Origin: an uncultured Campylobacter sp.
GTDB lineage: Bacteria; Campylobacterota; Campylobacteria; Campylobacterales; Campylobacteraceae
DNA length: 16,785 nucleotides
Direction: 5' to 3'
NCBI RefSeq assembly: GCF_938045775.1
Contig: NZ_CALIBH010000158.1
Span: 1-16,785 of the forward strand
Shown one piece after another: positions 6,956 to 12,985 of this stretch; the first letter of the stretch is position 1; every line of letters starts with the position of its first letter. The translations under genes were made by a program, and so were the position numbers. The notes beneath the pieces are model-generated. The model was not told where the DNA came from. It worked only from the letters and a program-made list of their open reading frames with translations, and made no database searches.

Positions 6956-7720
6956 CTACCTCACCTGTGCGCTAAAAATTTGCGTGATGCTGGGGATTTG
7001 CTCGCCCGCAACGTCAAATTCCGCCGTTTTGATCTGCACGCCGTAGAGCGAGCTAAGCGCGGCTTCAGTTAAAATTTCGTTGCTTGCGCCGTAGTTGTAG
7101 CTAAGATCATTTCGCAAGATCAGTGTGCGATCGGCGACTGCAAGGGCGTGGTTAGGCTGGTGAGTAGTAAAAACTATGCTCGCATCGCTATTTGAGCGCA
7201 GATTCGCGATGAGGCTTAGCACGCGGTCTTGGTTTTTGATATCAAGCGCGCTGGCAGGCTCGTCCAAGAACAGCACGTCGCTGCTGCTAGCTAGGGCTCT
7301 AGCAAAGAGCACGAGCTGCCTCTGCCCGCCGCTAAGGGCGTTAAAGCTGCGCTTTTGCAGATGGGCGACGCCTAGCGTATCCAGAGCGTTAAGGCAGATT
7401 TGAATATCCTTTTTGCCCGGTTTTGAAAAGAGCGAGATCTCGCGTACCCTGCCCATCAGTACGATGTCAAGCACGCTGTAATCAAACGCGACGTTAAAGC
7501 TCTGCGGCAAGAAAGCAAATTTTGCCTTGCGCACGATCTCGCCTTCTTTAGGCTGCAAAATCCCCATCATACACGACATTAGCGTGCTTTTGCCTTGCCC
7601 GTTTAAGCCCAAAATCGCTAATGTTTGAGAGCTGGCAAGCTCGAAGCTTAAGTTGCGAAAGCAGAATTTTTCCGCCTCGTAGTAAAAGCCAGCGTTTTTT
7701 ACCTCAATTAGATTTTGCAT
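6956..7720 (-). CDS. ABC transporter ATP-binding protein, FecE/BtuD type
   Basis: A 254-aa ATPase that powers the adjacent FecCD-type importer from the cytoplasmic face. In order: Walker A G-L-N-G-Q-G-K-S-T (38-46), Q-loop glutamine in L-P-Q (73), signature L-S-G-G-Q-R-Q (129-135), Walker B V-L-F-L-D-E-P (149-155), D-loop S-A-L-D (157-160) and the switch histidine in T-T-H-Q (187). All catalytic residues are present. The start is set at the ATG 7720, eight bases after GGAG. A GTG at 7729 overlaps that ribosome-binding site and is unlikely. The gene overlaps the end of the permease gene by 17 bp, a sign of coupled translation. Length and order (binding protein, permease, ATPase) fit iron-complex, haem or corrinoid uptake. 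Confidence 0.93.
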   Translation of the reverse strand: MQNLIEVKNAGFYYEAEKFCFRNLSFELASSQTLAILGLNGQGKSTLMSCMMGILQPKEGEIVRKAKFAFLPQSFNVAFDYSVLDIVLMGRVREISLFSKPGKKDIQICLNALDTLGVAHLQKRSFNALSGGQRQLVLFARALASSSDVLFLDEPASALDIKNQDRVLSLIANLRSNSDASIVFTTHQPNHALAVADRTLILRNDLSYNYGASNEILTEAALSSLYGVQIKTAEFDVAGEQIPSITQIFSAQVR

Positions 7721-8684
7721 TTTTGGCACTCCTTTTTAGAAGTAGGGCAAAGATCGGGCTTCCGATGAGAGCGGATAGAATTCCTAAAGGAATTTCGGCG
7801 CTACTTAGCGAGCGAGATAGATCGTCGATTGCCAGCATAAAGATCGCTCCTGCAATGAAGCAGGCAGGCATTAGCTTCACGTGGTCGCTGCCCGCGATGA
7901 GCCTGGTGGCGTGCGGCACTACAAGACCTACCCAGCCGATATTTCCGCTGACGCTAACTTGTACGGCGATCAGAGCGGTGCAAAGCGCTAGGATCGTGCA
8001 GCGCAGAAACTTAACATCCACGCCCAGCACGCGCAAATCATCATCATTTAGGCTGAGTAGATTAAACCGCCATCTCAGCGCGATTAAGACTGCAGAAGCG
8101 GGCAGGGCGATCGCGCACATCAAAATTACTTTATCGTATCCTGCGCTTACGAAGCTTCCCAGTAGCCAAAAGACGATATTAGGTAGCACTTCCTCATCGT
8201 CTGCTAGATACTGCACTAAGCTCGTAAGTGCGGCAAATACGCCGTTAATGACTATACCTGCTAAAATGAGTGAGAAAATATCGGCGCGTGCTACGAATTT
8301 TGCCAAAAGATAGAGTAAAAATAGCGCCGCAAGCCCGAAGCAAAATGCAAACCCCGCAAGCCATAAGCCGCTCAATCCTAGCAAAATACAAAGCGCGCCG
8401 CCGAATGCCGCTGCAGTGCTAACGCCTACGATGTGCGGGCCAACGAGCGGGTTTTTAAATACCGCCTGCAAGCTCAAACCCGCGATAGCAAGCGCTCCAC
8501 CGCAAAGACTAGAGAGTAGAATGCGCGGAATTCTAACATCCATCATCACACTTTTGGCAGCTTCATCGCCGCCTCCGCTAAAGAGAATTTTAAAAATTTC
8601 TTCTAACGGTATATGAAATTGTCCGCTAGCGAGCGAGATTAGCGCCAGCACTACCCAAAAAAGAAGCAGGATTAGGTTCAGCAT
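7704..8684 (-). CDS. FecCD/BtuC family importer permease
   Basis: A 326-aa, very hydrophobic inner-membrane protein with about nine to ten helices. Family landmarks: R-I-P-R-I-L-L-S-S-L-C-G-G-A-L (51-65), K-N-P-L-V-G-P-H-I-V-G-V-S-T-A-A-A-F-G-G-A, L-A-G-I-V-I-N-G-V-F-A-A-L, G-N-I-G-W-V-G-L-V-V-P-H with R-L-I-A-G-S-D-H, and E-I-P-L-G-I-L-S-A-L-I-G-S-P-I-F near the end. The G-x-x-x-P-H stretch is in the region that touches the ATPase in BtuC. The ATG shares one base with the TAA of the binding-protein gene (TAATG at 8682-8686), and the 3' end overlaps the ATPase gene. It forms the translocation channel, normally as a homodimer. The substrate class is ferric siderophore, haem, vitamin B12 or another metal complex. 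Confidence 0.93.
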   Translation of the reverse strand: MLNLILLLFWVVLALISLASGQFHIPLEEIFKILFSGGGDEAAKSVMMDVRIPRILLSSLCGGALAIAGLSLQAVFKNPLVGPHIVGVSTAAAFGGALCILLGLSGLWLAGFAFCFGLAALFLLYLLAKFVARADIFSLILAGIVINGVFAALTSLVQYLADDEEVLPNIVFWLLGSFVSAGYDKVILMCAIALPASAVLIALRWRFNLLSLNDDDLRVLGVDVKFLRCTILALCTALIAVQVSVSGNIGWVGLVVPHATRLIAGSDHVKLMPACFIAGAIFMLAIDDLSRSLSSAEIPLGILSALIGSPIFALLLKRSAKNAKSN

Positions 8685-9730
8685 TATTTTTGATATTTGA
8701 CGCGGTAAAATTTCTCGTAGAATTCCTCTACTTTTTTATCAAAGTTTGCGTCCTTAAAATTTTGCGGATAAAGTTTCATCGCAAGCCATTCCTCACCAAG
8801 CGCCATTGCTTCGGCAGTCGGATGACCCCATGCTTTAACGAATTCGGGCATTAGATAAATTCTATCCTCTTTCACGGCGCTAAGACCTTTTAGCGCAGGG
8901 TTTGCCTTAAGTTCGGCAGGTACTTGAGGATAGCGGTTTTGCACTAAGATAATCTGCGGATTCCATGCTAAAATTTGCTCCGGCGAAACCTGCTTGTAGC
9001 CCTTTATATCTGCAGCGGCAACGTTTGTCGCACCCGCTCTTGCTAGCATTACGCCAGTATATTTGCCGCTACCGTAGGTCGTAAGATCGGGATTTGCCAT
9101 ATAAACTCTAGGTCTTTTATCTACGATAAAATTGCTAAATTTGGCATTTAAATCAGCTTGCGATTTTTTAACGAAATCTATTAGTTCAGCGGCATCCTTT
9201 TCGTGATTGCTTAGTTCGCCTAGAATTTTAACCCCCTCGTAAAAGCCCTCATCGTAAGCAGCGAAGCTATCGCGCTCATCTTTAAAGGTCGGATTTAGTT
9301 TAGCTTTTTCCTCTTGTGCAGAGCTAAAAAATGAAATGCCTACGACCGGGATTTTTAACTCCTCCATTTTAGCGATATATTCTTTAGGAAAGTAGTTTAC
9401 CACTACGACCGCATCGGGCTTTAGACTAAGCAGAGCTTCGTAATTGACATCTTTGATATCGCCCGGATTAGGTAGGTTTTTAAAACTCGGCGCCAAACGA
9501 TTATACTCTTTGCCTAGGCGTTGCTCCCAGCTTTTTAGGATGCCTACGACCTTATCTTGGGCGTTGATTTCGTTTAAGACATTGAGCGCTTCGTGGTGTA
9601 GCACGACGATACGATTTACTTGATCCGGGATCGTGACCTTGCGACCGAGCTGATCGGTAATCGTGCGATCTGCAAAAGCCAGGCTAGCGCAAAGCGCTGC
9701 ACCAAGAAGGATTGAGTGAAGTTTAAGCAT
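8684..9730 (-). CDS. Periplasmic metal-complex binding protein of the FecB/BtuF type
   Basis: A 348-aa secreted binding protein. The start is placed at the ATG 9730 behind AAGGAG; a TTG at 9754 lies upstream of that site. Residues 1-20 form a signal peptide ending A-F-A before D21. No lipobox cysteine is present, so it should be soluble in the periplasm, unlike lipoprotein CeuE. The mature protein opens with R-T-I-T-D-Q-L-G-R-K-V-T-I-P, then N-R-I-V-V-L, then L-L-S-L-K-P-D-A-V-V-V, the standard class III (PF01497) pattern. It ends with G-E-E-W-L-A-M-K-L-Y-P. The substrate is not readable: haem or ferric siderophore is likeliest, but nickel complexes or corrinoids are possible given the hyp genes 3.5 kb away. 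It heads the operon 9730-6956. Confidence 0.9.
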   Translation of the reverse strand: MLKLHSILLGAALCASLAFADRTITDQLGRKVTIPDQVNRIVVLHHEALNVLNEINAQDKVVGILKSWEQRLGKEYNRLAPSFKNLPNPGDIKDVNYEALLSLKPDAVVVVNYFPKEYIAKMEELKIPVVGISFFSSAQEEKAKLNPTFKDERDSFAAYDEGFYEGVKILGELSNHEKDAAELIDFVKKSQADLNAKFSNFIVDKRPRVYMANPDLTTYGSGKYTGVMLARAGATNVAAADIKGYKQVSPEQILAWNPQIILVQNRYPQVPAELKANPALKGLSAVKEDRIYLMPEFVKAWGHPTAEAMALGEEWLAMKLYPQNFKDANFDKKVEEFYEKFYRVKYQK

Positions 9731-9778
9731 TTTTTCTCCTTGAAAATTCCGCAAAATATGCGGGATTAGAATAGCGGA

Positions 9779-9798
9779 ATTATAGCTGATCAGTATAA
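9779..9798 (-). promoter_or_regulatory. -10 box and palindromic operator candidate of the uptake operon
   Basis: Minus strand TATAAT lies at 9784-9779, about 49 nt before the ATG of the binding-protein gene. Directly beside it is the palindrome CTGATCAG (9786-9793) flanked by TATA on both sides. A metal-responsive repressor could bind here. It is not a good Fur box (GATAATGATAATCATTATC), so the regulator is open. Confidence 0.45.
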
Positions 9799-9896
9799 AA
9801 TCCAGATAAATTTTTATATAAATTTTGATTTTGTCGTGGGGGATTTCAGATGCTTTCGTAGGGCAGAATTTTGTGATTTTACGCAGAATTTTGCTA

Positions 9897-9969
9897 GTAA
9901 AAATTTTTACCCGTCTCCTCTAGGCTCACGGGATACTGACCGATGCCCAGCGAAACCGATTGGTTTTTT
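9897..9969 (+). other. Hairpin-rich stretch ending in a T-run; possible small RNA or terminator
   Basis: Contains the perfect palindrome GTAAAAATTTTTAC (9897-9910), then CCCGT (9910-9914) pairing with ACGGG (9928-9932), then ACCGAT (9939-9944) pairing with ATTGGT (9959-9964, one G-T pair) and a run of six T (9964-9969). It lies between two minus-strand genes, so a plus-strand terminator has no obvious upstream gene. I compared it with TPP and cobalamin riboswitch cores and SRP RNA and saw no match. Confidence 0.3.
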
Positions 9970-9972
9970 GAT

Positions 9973-10740
9973 TTATTTTGTAGGCATCGTCCATAAGCTT
10001 TTATTCCAAAGCTCCGCACCCGAAATCCCTTTAACCCTAATCCAAGCGATAATTTCTAAAATTTCAGATAAAAGGATTATCGCGAGTACCATGTACGCTG
10101 CAGTTGCACTACTCATTTCCGGCAGTTTAATAAACGAATTGATGATTTCTACAAGTACTAAAGATATAAAATATAACCACGCGTAAGCATAAAAAATTTT
10201 ACTCTTAGTGGCTTCTCCTAAGTAGCAATATACTATTGCCGGGGCTATGGTGCTGACAATCTTAAACGCTGTAATCGTTACATACCAAATGGTAACAAAT
10301 TGCGTCTCTTTAATCTCTATAGAGTGATTAAGTCCTATGGCCATAGCCGCTAAAATGCAATAGAATGCCTCCACGAAAGAACCGCCTCGCTCGTGTAAGG
10401 TATAATCTAGAGTCTCCAAGCTCACAATATTATTATTCATAGAGTATGGTAAAGGCGAAATAAATACGATAGTCCAAAGCACTCGGGCGATAAAGTTAAT
10501 TAAATACGCCCTAAAGACCTTACTATCGGAGATATCCGAGATCATTTTGGTTGCCGAGAGTTTGAAAATCATCGAAGTAAAAATCACGGCGACGATTGCG
10601 GCTGCGGCAGCAAAAAATCCTCTCATCGTAATATCGTGTAAAAGCTCGCAACAAGCCCAAATGATCAGGTAGCAGCAGATCGATAAAACCCTAGAGGTTA
10701 TGCCGCGGAATTTTATGGCGTCTAAAGTGTTGCGATTCAT
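9973..10740 (-). CDS. Membrane protein, distant member of the local paralogue family
   Basis: Family not recognised. The 255-aa product has about six hydrophobic segments and no enzyme motif. It resembles the protein at 3443-4126: K-F-R-G at residues 10-13, and S-D-S-K-V-F-R-A-Y and T-K-S-K-I-F-Y-A-Y in the loops after helices 2 and 4, corresponding to S-G-x-x-x-F-R-x-Y in the array proteins. Its final helix ends I-I-A-W-I-R-V-K-G-I-S, matching L-L-A-W-S-K-I-E-K-I-S. It is separated from the array by the uptake operon, so either an older duplicate moved or the operon was inserted between. The ATG 10740 is preceded by AAAGGC and by a TATAAT box 34 nt upstream. The adjacent AT-rich island begins just upstream of it. 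Confidence 0.75.
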   Translation of the reverse strand: MNRNTLDAIKFRGITSRVLSICCYLIIWACCELLHDITMRGFFAAAAAIVAVIFTSMIFKLSATKMISDISDSKVFRAYLINFIARVLWTIVFISPLPYSMNNNIVSLETLDYTLHERGGSFVEAFYCILAAMAIGLNHSIEIKETQFVTIWYVTITAFKIVSTIAPAIVYCYLGEATKSKIFYAYAWLYFISLVLVEIINSFIKLPEMSSATAAYMVLAIILLSEILEIIAWIRVKGISGAELWNKSLWTMPTK

Positions 10741-10774
10741 TTTTTGCCTTTGGATTTTTAAAATTTTATGGCGG

Positions 10775-10780
10775 ATTATA
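10775..10780 (-). promoter_or_regulatory. Candidate -10 box (TATAAT) of the 9973-10740 gene
   Basis: Minus strand AAGTATAATCC, box ending 34 nt before the ATG. The perfect match to the consensus and its position support its use. Confidence 0.5.
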
Positions 10781-10863
10781 CTTGCGGGATTTGAAATTTA
10801 GATAAATTTTAGAAACCCCGCGTTGCTAAATTTTAAAATTTGGCATCGAGTGTGAGAAATCTA

Positions 10864-11130
10864 CTATAGAGAAAACTCGCATTTTCGCATTTGGTCTCTT
10901 TGGGTTCTTTGAGTCGATATACGATAAATAGTGTTGAAAAGCGCTATAGTTCCCATAATTCTAGAAATTTTATATTGAAAACTATAATTTTCAAACTTTT
11001 GGTAATCTCCCGAATCCACAAGCTTGTAAAAGTTATGATATAATTCAGTCTCACAACTGATAAAGAAGTAAAGGCTATCAATGCCCGGTAGCAATGAGTA
11101 TCCCTTTGCTTCTTTGTCTGAAGCTTCCAT
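10864..11130 (-). CDS. Small hypothetical protein of the AT-rich island (88 aa)
   Basis: Not recognised. Acidic N-terminus, then L-L-P-G-I-D-S-L-Y-F-F-I and several Y/F-rich helices; the last 20 residues are rich in R, T and Q. There is no signal peptide or clear membrane segment. Nine bases separate it from the upstream ribbon-helix-helix gene, with GGGGGAT just before the ATG, so the two form one transcription unit. The G-I-D-S-L-Y-F-F stretch loosely reminds me of N-termini of plasmid or phage replication proteins from this bacterial group. If that is right, the gene may be a truncated copy, but I cannot show it. A toxin role beside the DNA-binding partner is an alternative with no direct support. 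Confidence 0.55.
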   Translation of the reverse strand: MEASDKEAKGYSLLPGIDSLYFFISCETELYHNFYKLVDSGDYQKFENYSFQYKISRIMGTIALFNTIYRISTQRTQRDQMRKCEFSL

Positions 11131-11139
11131 TTTATCCCC

Positions 11140-11406
11140 CTATTCTTGCTTAGCCTTTTGTAATTCTATCTGCTCTCGCTCAAAATCAACGAGTTTCTGA
11201 GCCGTAGAAGCCAAAAGCTGATATAAATCATTAAACGTTAGGTTCTCGCCTTTAAAAAGCGTCTTAGCGTCCTCTAAAACGCTCTTAATCATATTCTGAA
11301 TAAATGCAGATTTAGACATATTGAGATTTTTGCAATACCTATCGAGGTCATCGATAAGTTTTGCGTCCATACGCAGCATTAAATTCCTTTTCGGAGCTCT
11401 TTTCAT
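11140..11406 (-). CDS. Ribbon-helix-helix DNA-binding protein (88 aa)
   Basis: The first 45 residues fit a CopG/Arc/MetJ ribbon-helix-helix. A basic arm K-R-A-P-K-R is followed by the strand N-L-M-L-R-M-D, helix A K-L-I-D-D-L-D-R-Y-C-K-N-L, the turn N-M-S-K-S and helix B A-F-I-Q-N-M-I-K-S-V-L. The remainder is predicted helical and charged (E-R-E-Q-I-E-L-Q-K-A-K-Q-E) and may form a dimer or partner interface. Such proteins usually control copy number or their own operon, or act as antitoxins. An 11-bp inverted repeat at 11422-11452 covers the likely promoter just upstream, suggesting self-repression. The ATG 11406 has AAAGGA nine bases before it. The next gene follows after 9 bp. Confidence 0.8.
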   Translation of the reverse strand: MKRAPKRNLMLRMDAKLIDDLDRYCKNLNMSKSAFIQNMIKSVLEDAKTLFKGENLTFNDLYQLLASTAQKLVDFEREQIELQKAKQE

Positions 11407-11421
11407 TTCCTTAAATCCTTT

Positions 11422-11452
11422 CTATGCAAAATTTATAAGGATTTTAGCATAG
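11422..11452 (-). promoter_or_regulatory. Operator-like inverted repeat over the promoter of the ribbon-helix-helix gene
   Basis: CTATGCAAAAT (11422-11432) pairs with ATTTTAGCATAG (11441-11452) with one bulged base. The minus strand between and inside the arms reads CTTATAAATTTT, which gives a TATAAA -10 candidate. The repeat ends 16 bp before the ATG, so a bound dimer pair would block transcription. Confidence 0.55.
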
Positions 11453-11488
11453 ATAAGCAAATAAGAAACTTAAAAAGATAAGGGGTAT

Positions 11489-11510
11489 TTTTGATAATAG
11501 TTTATCAAAA
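11489..11510. repeat. 9-bp perfect inverted repeat (TTTTGATAA / TTATCAAAA)
   Basis: The arms at 11489-11497 and 11502-11510 are separated by TAGT. It is too AT-rich for a terminator; a protein-binding site is more likely. Confidence 0.6.
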
Positions 11511-11583
11511 CATAGGCGTAAAATCGTGCGAAACTTAAGAGGTGCCGCAAAGTGCCGTGTAATGGTAATTTGCTAAAGCATAG

Positions 11584-11597
11584 AACTGCATAATTAT
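11584..11597 (+). repeat. 14-bp direct repeat AACTGCATAATTAT, copy 1
   Basis: Identical to 12031-12044, which abuts the long inverted repeat and covers the Rep stop codon. The two copies are 447 bp apart and bracket most of the hairpin region. Confidence 0.6.
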
Positions 11598-11608
11598 ACG
11601 AGTAGCAG

Positions 11609-11632
11609 GGGGTGTATTACTAAGGACACCCC
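11609..11632. repeat. GC-rich hairpin (GGGGTGT / ACACCCC), double-strand-origin candidate
   Basis: Arms 11609-11615 and 11626-11632, loop ATTACTAAGG. It is the only GC-rich stem in the left half of the stretch and of the size of nick-site hairpins in rolling-circle origins. The nick sequence is unknown, so this is a candidate only. Confidence 0.4.
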
Positions 11633-11776
11633 TTAAACGAAAAACTTAAATAATTTCAATCGAAATAATCGACCGATAATTATCCATAGCTTAAGGTTTA
11701 TTTAAGCTTTATTATCAACCAAAACTTAAATCAATATCAAGCATTCGGCAATAATTGCAAAAATTTTAAAATAATT

Positions 11777-11827
11777 GCGGGTCTGCCTCTGCGCCGCTCG
11801 TCCTCTCGCGGCTAATCGGCAGCCCGC
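11777..11827. repeat. Nested GC-rich hairpin
   Basis: GCGGGTCTGCC (11777-11787) pairs with GGCAGCCCGC (11818-11827) with one bulged T. Inside, GCCGC (11793-11797) pairs with GCGGC (11808-11812). It is a GC-rich island in AT-rich DNA. On the minus strand it follows the Rep gene and the long inverted repeat and is followed by AATTATTTT, so it could end the Rep transcript. Confidence 0.55.
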
Positions 11828-11839
11828 CATATTTATAAT

Positions 11840-12032
11840 TTTTAACCTTTTTTCGATTCGCCCAAAATTGTAATATTATTTTTGCTAGATCTGTCAAGAC
11901 CAAGCATAAAGCAAAAACACTCATAAATTTTAATAATATCATCGGTGATGAGTGTTTTTGCTTTATGTCCTACGGAGCCTTGACAGACTGCAAAAAAATA
12001 TTATTTCGTGCGTATGCGAAAAAAGGTTAAAA
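11840..12032. repeat. 193-nt interrupted inverted repeat with a perfect 20-bp central stem
   Basis: Four nested arm pairs, outside to inside: 11840-11855 with 12017-12032 (16 bp, perfect, TTTTAACC...GGTTAAAA); 11871-11885 with 11990-12003 (14 bp, one bulge); 11890-11898 with 11979-11987 (TCTGTCAAG, 9 bp, perfect); 11905-11924 with 11948-11967 (20 bp, perfect). The loop is 11925-11947 (23 nt). The unpaired parts between arms are of similar length on both sides (15/13, 4/2, 6/11), so one long imperfect stem forms. It starts 8 bp after the Rep stop codon. A structure of this size is expected of folded single-stranded DNA (lagging-strand origin, packaging signal or folded attachment site) rather than of a terminator. 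Confidence 0.9.
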
Positions 12033-12044
12033 CTGCATAATTAT
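12031..12044 (+). repeat. 14-bp direct repeat AACTGCATAATTAT, copy 2
   Basis: Second copy of 11584-11597. Here it is part of the perfect palindrome GCATAATTATGC (12034-12045) and overlaps the end of the Rep coding region. Confidence 0.6.
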
Positions 12045-12985
12045 GCAAGGAAATCCCCTAAATACTTCAAATCCCAACCATTTTCTTTGGCTTTCTGCAA
12101 GTATTTTATCATCTGACGCTTGTGCCACTTCTCGCAGCCTACTTTAGATCGCTTGACCGTCATACGGTGCGGTAATGGAGCATCGTATTCCAAGCAGCCA
12201 GACATAATAGAAATCCTTTCAAAATCGCAATAATTTAAAATATCAAGCCAAAGAGGGTGTTCCTTTAGCCTGCTTAGATTTCGACTTTCCTTATACCTCC
12301 GTATCTTTGCTACATCATCGCCATAAAAGCTAAGATTAGAAAACGTATTGCCAAATAAGCCTTTGTAAAACGAAAATAGACTTGTAAGGGTTCTAACTCC
12401 ACATTGCATTAAATAATCTCTTTTAAGCGTAAATTCTGCGTTCCAAATAGGCTTTTCAAAATCAAAGCCGTTTTGCAATAAATACTCTTTCTTGACTTGA
12501 GACGACAAAGTATCTAAACTTTTCTCAATCTCAAGCTTTTTATTATAAATTTTAAAATACAAAACGCTGCTCCTTGAGCCTAAATACAAGGTTTCAAGAC
12601 CTAAACGGCTGTTAATCTCAAAAATCTCGTGTCCTTTGCAACATTCTTCAGACACGTAAAATCTACCTGCAAAACATTCAGGCTTACATTTTGAAAAATC
12701 ATAGCCGCCGATAAAGCAATTAATATCTACCCTACTCGGATACATTGTCATAAAATTAGCAGTAAGACCAAATGCAGATTTCAAAATATCTAATATCTTA
12801 CCAATCGTGGACTTTATGCCATAGCTATAAATAGCCTCTCCATAAAGCTGAATATAGACATTATGAATGTGTTTCTGCTGCTCGGGATTTTTAAAAATAG
12901 CAGAGCAGAGCTTAACGCCATCAGGACTGGACAACTCGAACTTATGCCCAATAACGCCGTTTTGCTTTGAGCTAGTCTTACACAC
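12041..12985 (-). CDS. Rolling-circle replication initiator, Rep_trans (RstA-like) family
   Basis: A 314-aa protein matching the replication initiation factor family (PF02486) that includes RstA of phage CTX and RepC of pT181. Landmarks are S-R-V-D-I-N-C-F (84-91), the strongest motif T-L-Y-L-G-S-R-S-S (132-140) followed by K-I-Y-N-K-K-L-E (145-152), and W-N-A-E-F-T-L-K-R (181-189), the family's acidic residue plus basic segment. Such proteins nick one strand at the origin and stay joined through a tyrosine. The GTG 12985 has no ribosome-binding site. The frame remains open 14 codons further upstream (to a TAA) without ATG, GTG or TTG, so either the start is unusual or the N-terminus has been shortened. 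AT-rich codons differ from the flanking genes. The gene is followed after 8 bp by the long inverted repeat. Confidence 0.82.
   Translation of the reverse strand: MCKTSSKQNGVIGHKFELSSPDGVKLCSAIFKNPEQQKHIHNVYIQLYGEAIYSYGIKSTIGKILDILKSAFGLTANFMTMYPSRVDINCFIGGYDFSKCKPECFAGRFYVSEECCKGHEIFEINSRLGLETLYLGSRSSVLYFKIYNKKLEIEKSLDTLSSQVKKEYLLQNGFDFEKPIWNAEFTLKRDYLMQCGVRTLTSLFSFYKGLFGNTFSNLSFYGDDVAKIRRYKESRNLSRLKEHPLWLDILNYCDFERISIMSGCLEYDAPLPHRMTVKRSKVGCEKWHKRQMIKYLQKAKENGWDLKYLGDFLA

Larger units (their letters stand above)
11466..11729 (+). repeat. Four copies of AAACTTAA, iteron-like
   Basis: The octamer starts at 11466, 11531, 11642 and 11722, always in the same orientation and nowhere evenly spaced (65, 111 and 80 bp). 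Four copies of an 8-mer in about 265 bp exceed chance even in AT-rich DNA. Possible Rep or regulator binding sites. Confidence 0.4.
11407..12040. other. 634-bp non-coding stretch between Rep and the regulator: probable origin/control region
   Basis: No ORF of useful length. From left to right it holds an operator-like repeat (11422-11452), a TTTTGATAA inverted repeat (11489-11510), a GGGGTGT/ACACCCC hairpin (11609-11632), the palindrome GATAATTATC (11675-11684), an AGCTTAA/TTAAGCT hairpin (11688-11708), four AAACTTAA words, a GC-rich nested hairpin (11777-11827) and a very long inverted repeat (11840-12032). This density is typical of a replication origin or single-strand folding region. Confidence 0.6.

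Noticed and set aside
7621..8313. Plus-strand open frame across the ATPase and permease genes
   Set aside because: Antisense shadow of two well-supported genes.
9910..9964. Riboswitch (cobalamin or TPP) or SRP RNA before the uptake operon
   Set aside because: The conserved cores are absent, and the stretch lies upstream of the likely promoter (TATAAT at 9784-9779), so it would not be in the operon leader.
9952..9972. AACC/GGTT hairpin as terminator of the 9973-10740 gene
   Set aside because: On the minus strand the stem is only four base pairs and no T-run follows.
11871..11879. TAATATTAT resembles the TAATATTAC nick site of geminiviruses and circoviruses
   Set aside because: The last base differs, the Rep belongs to another family (Rep_trans), and such words are common in AT-rich DNA.
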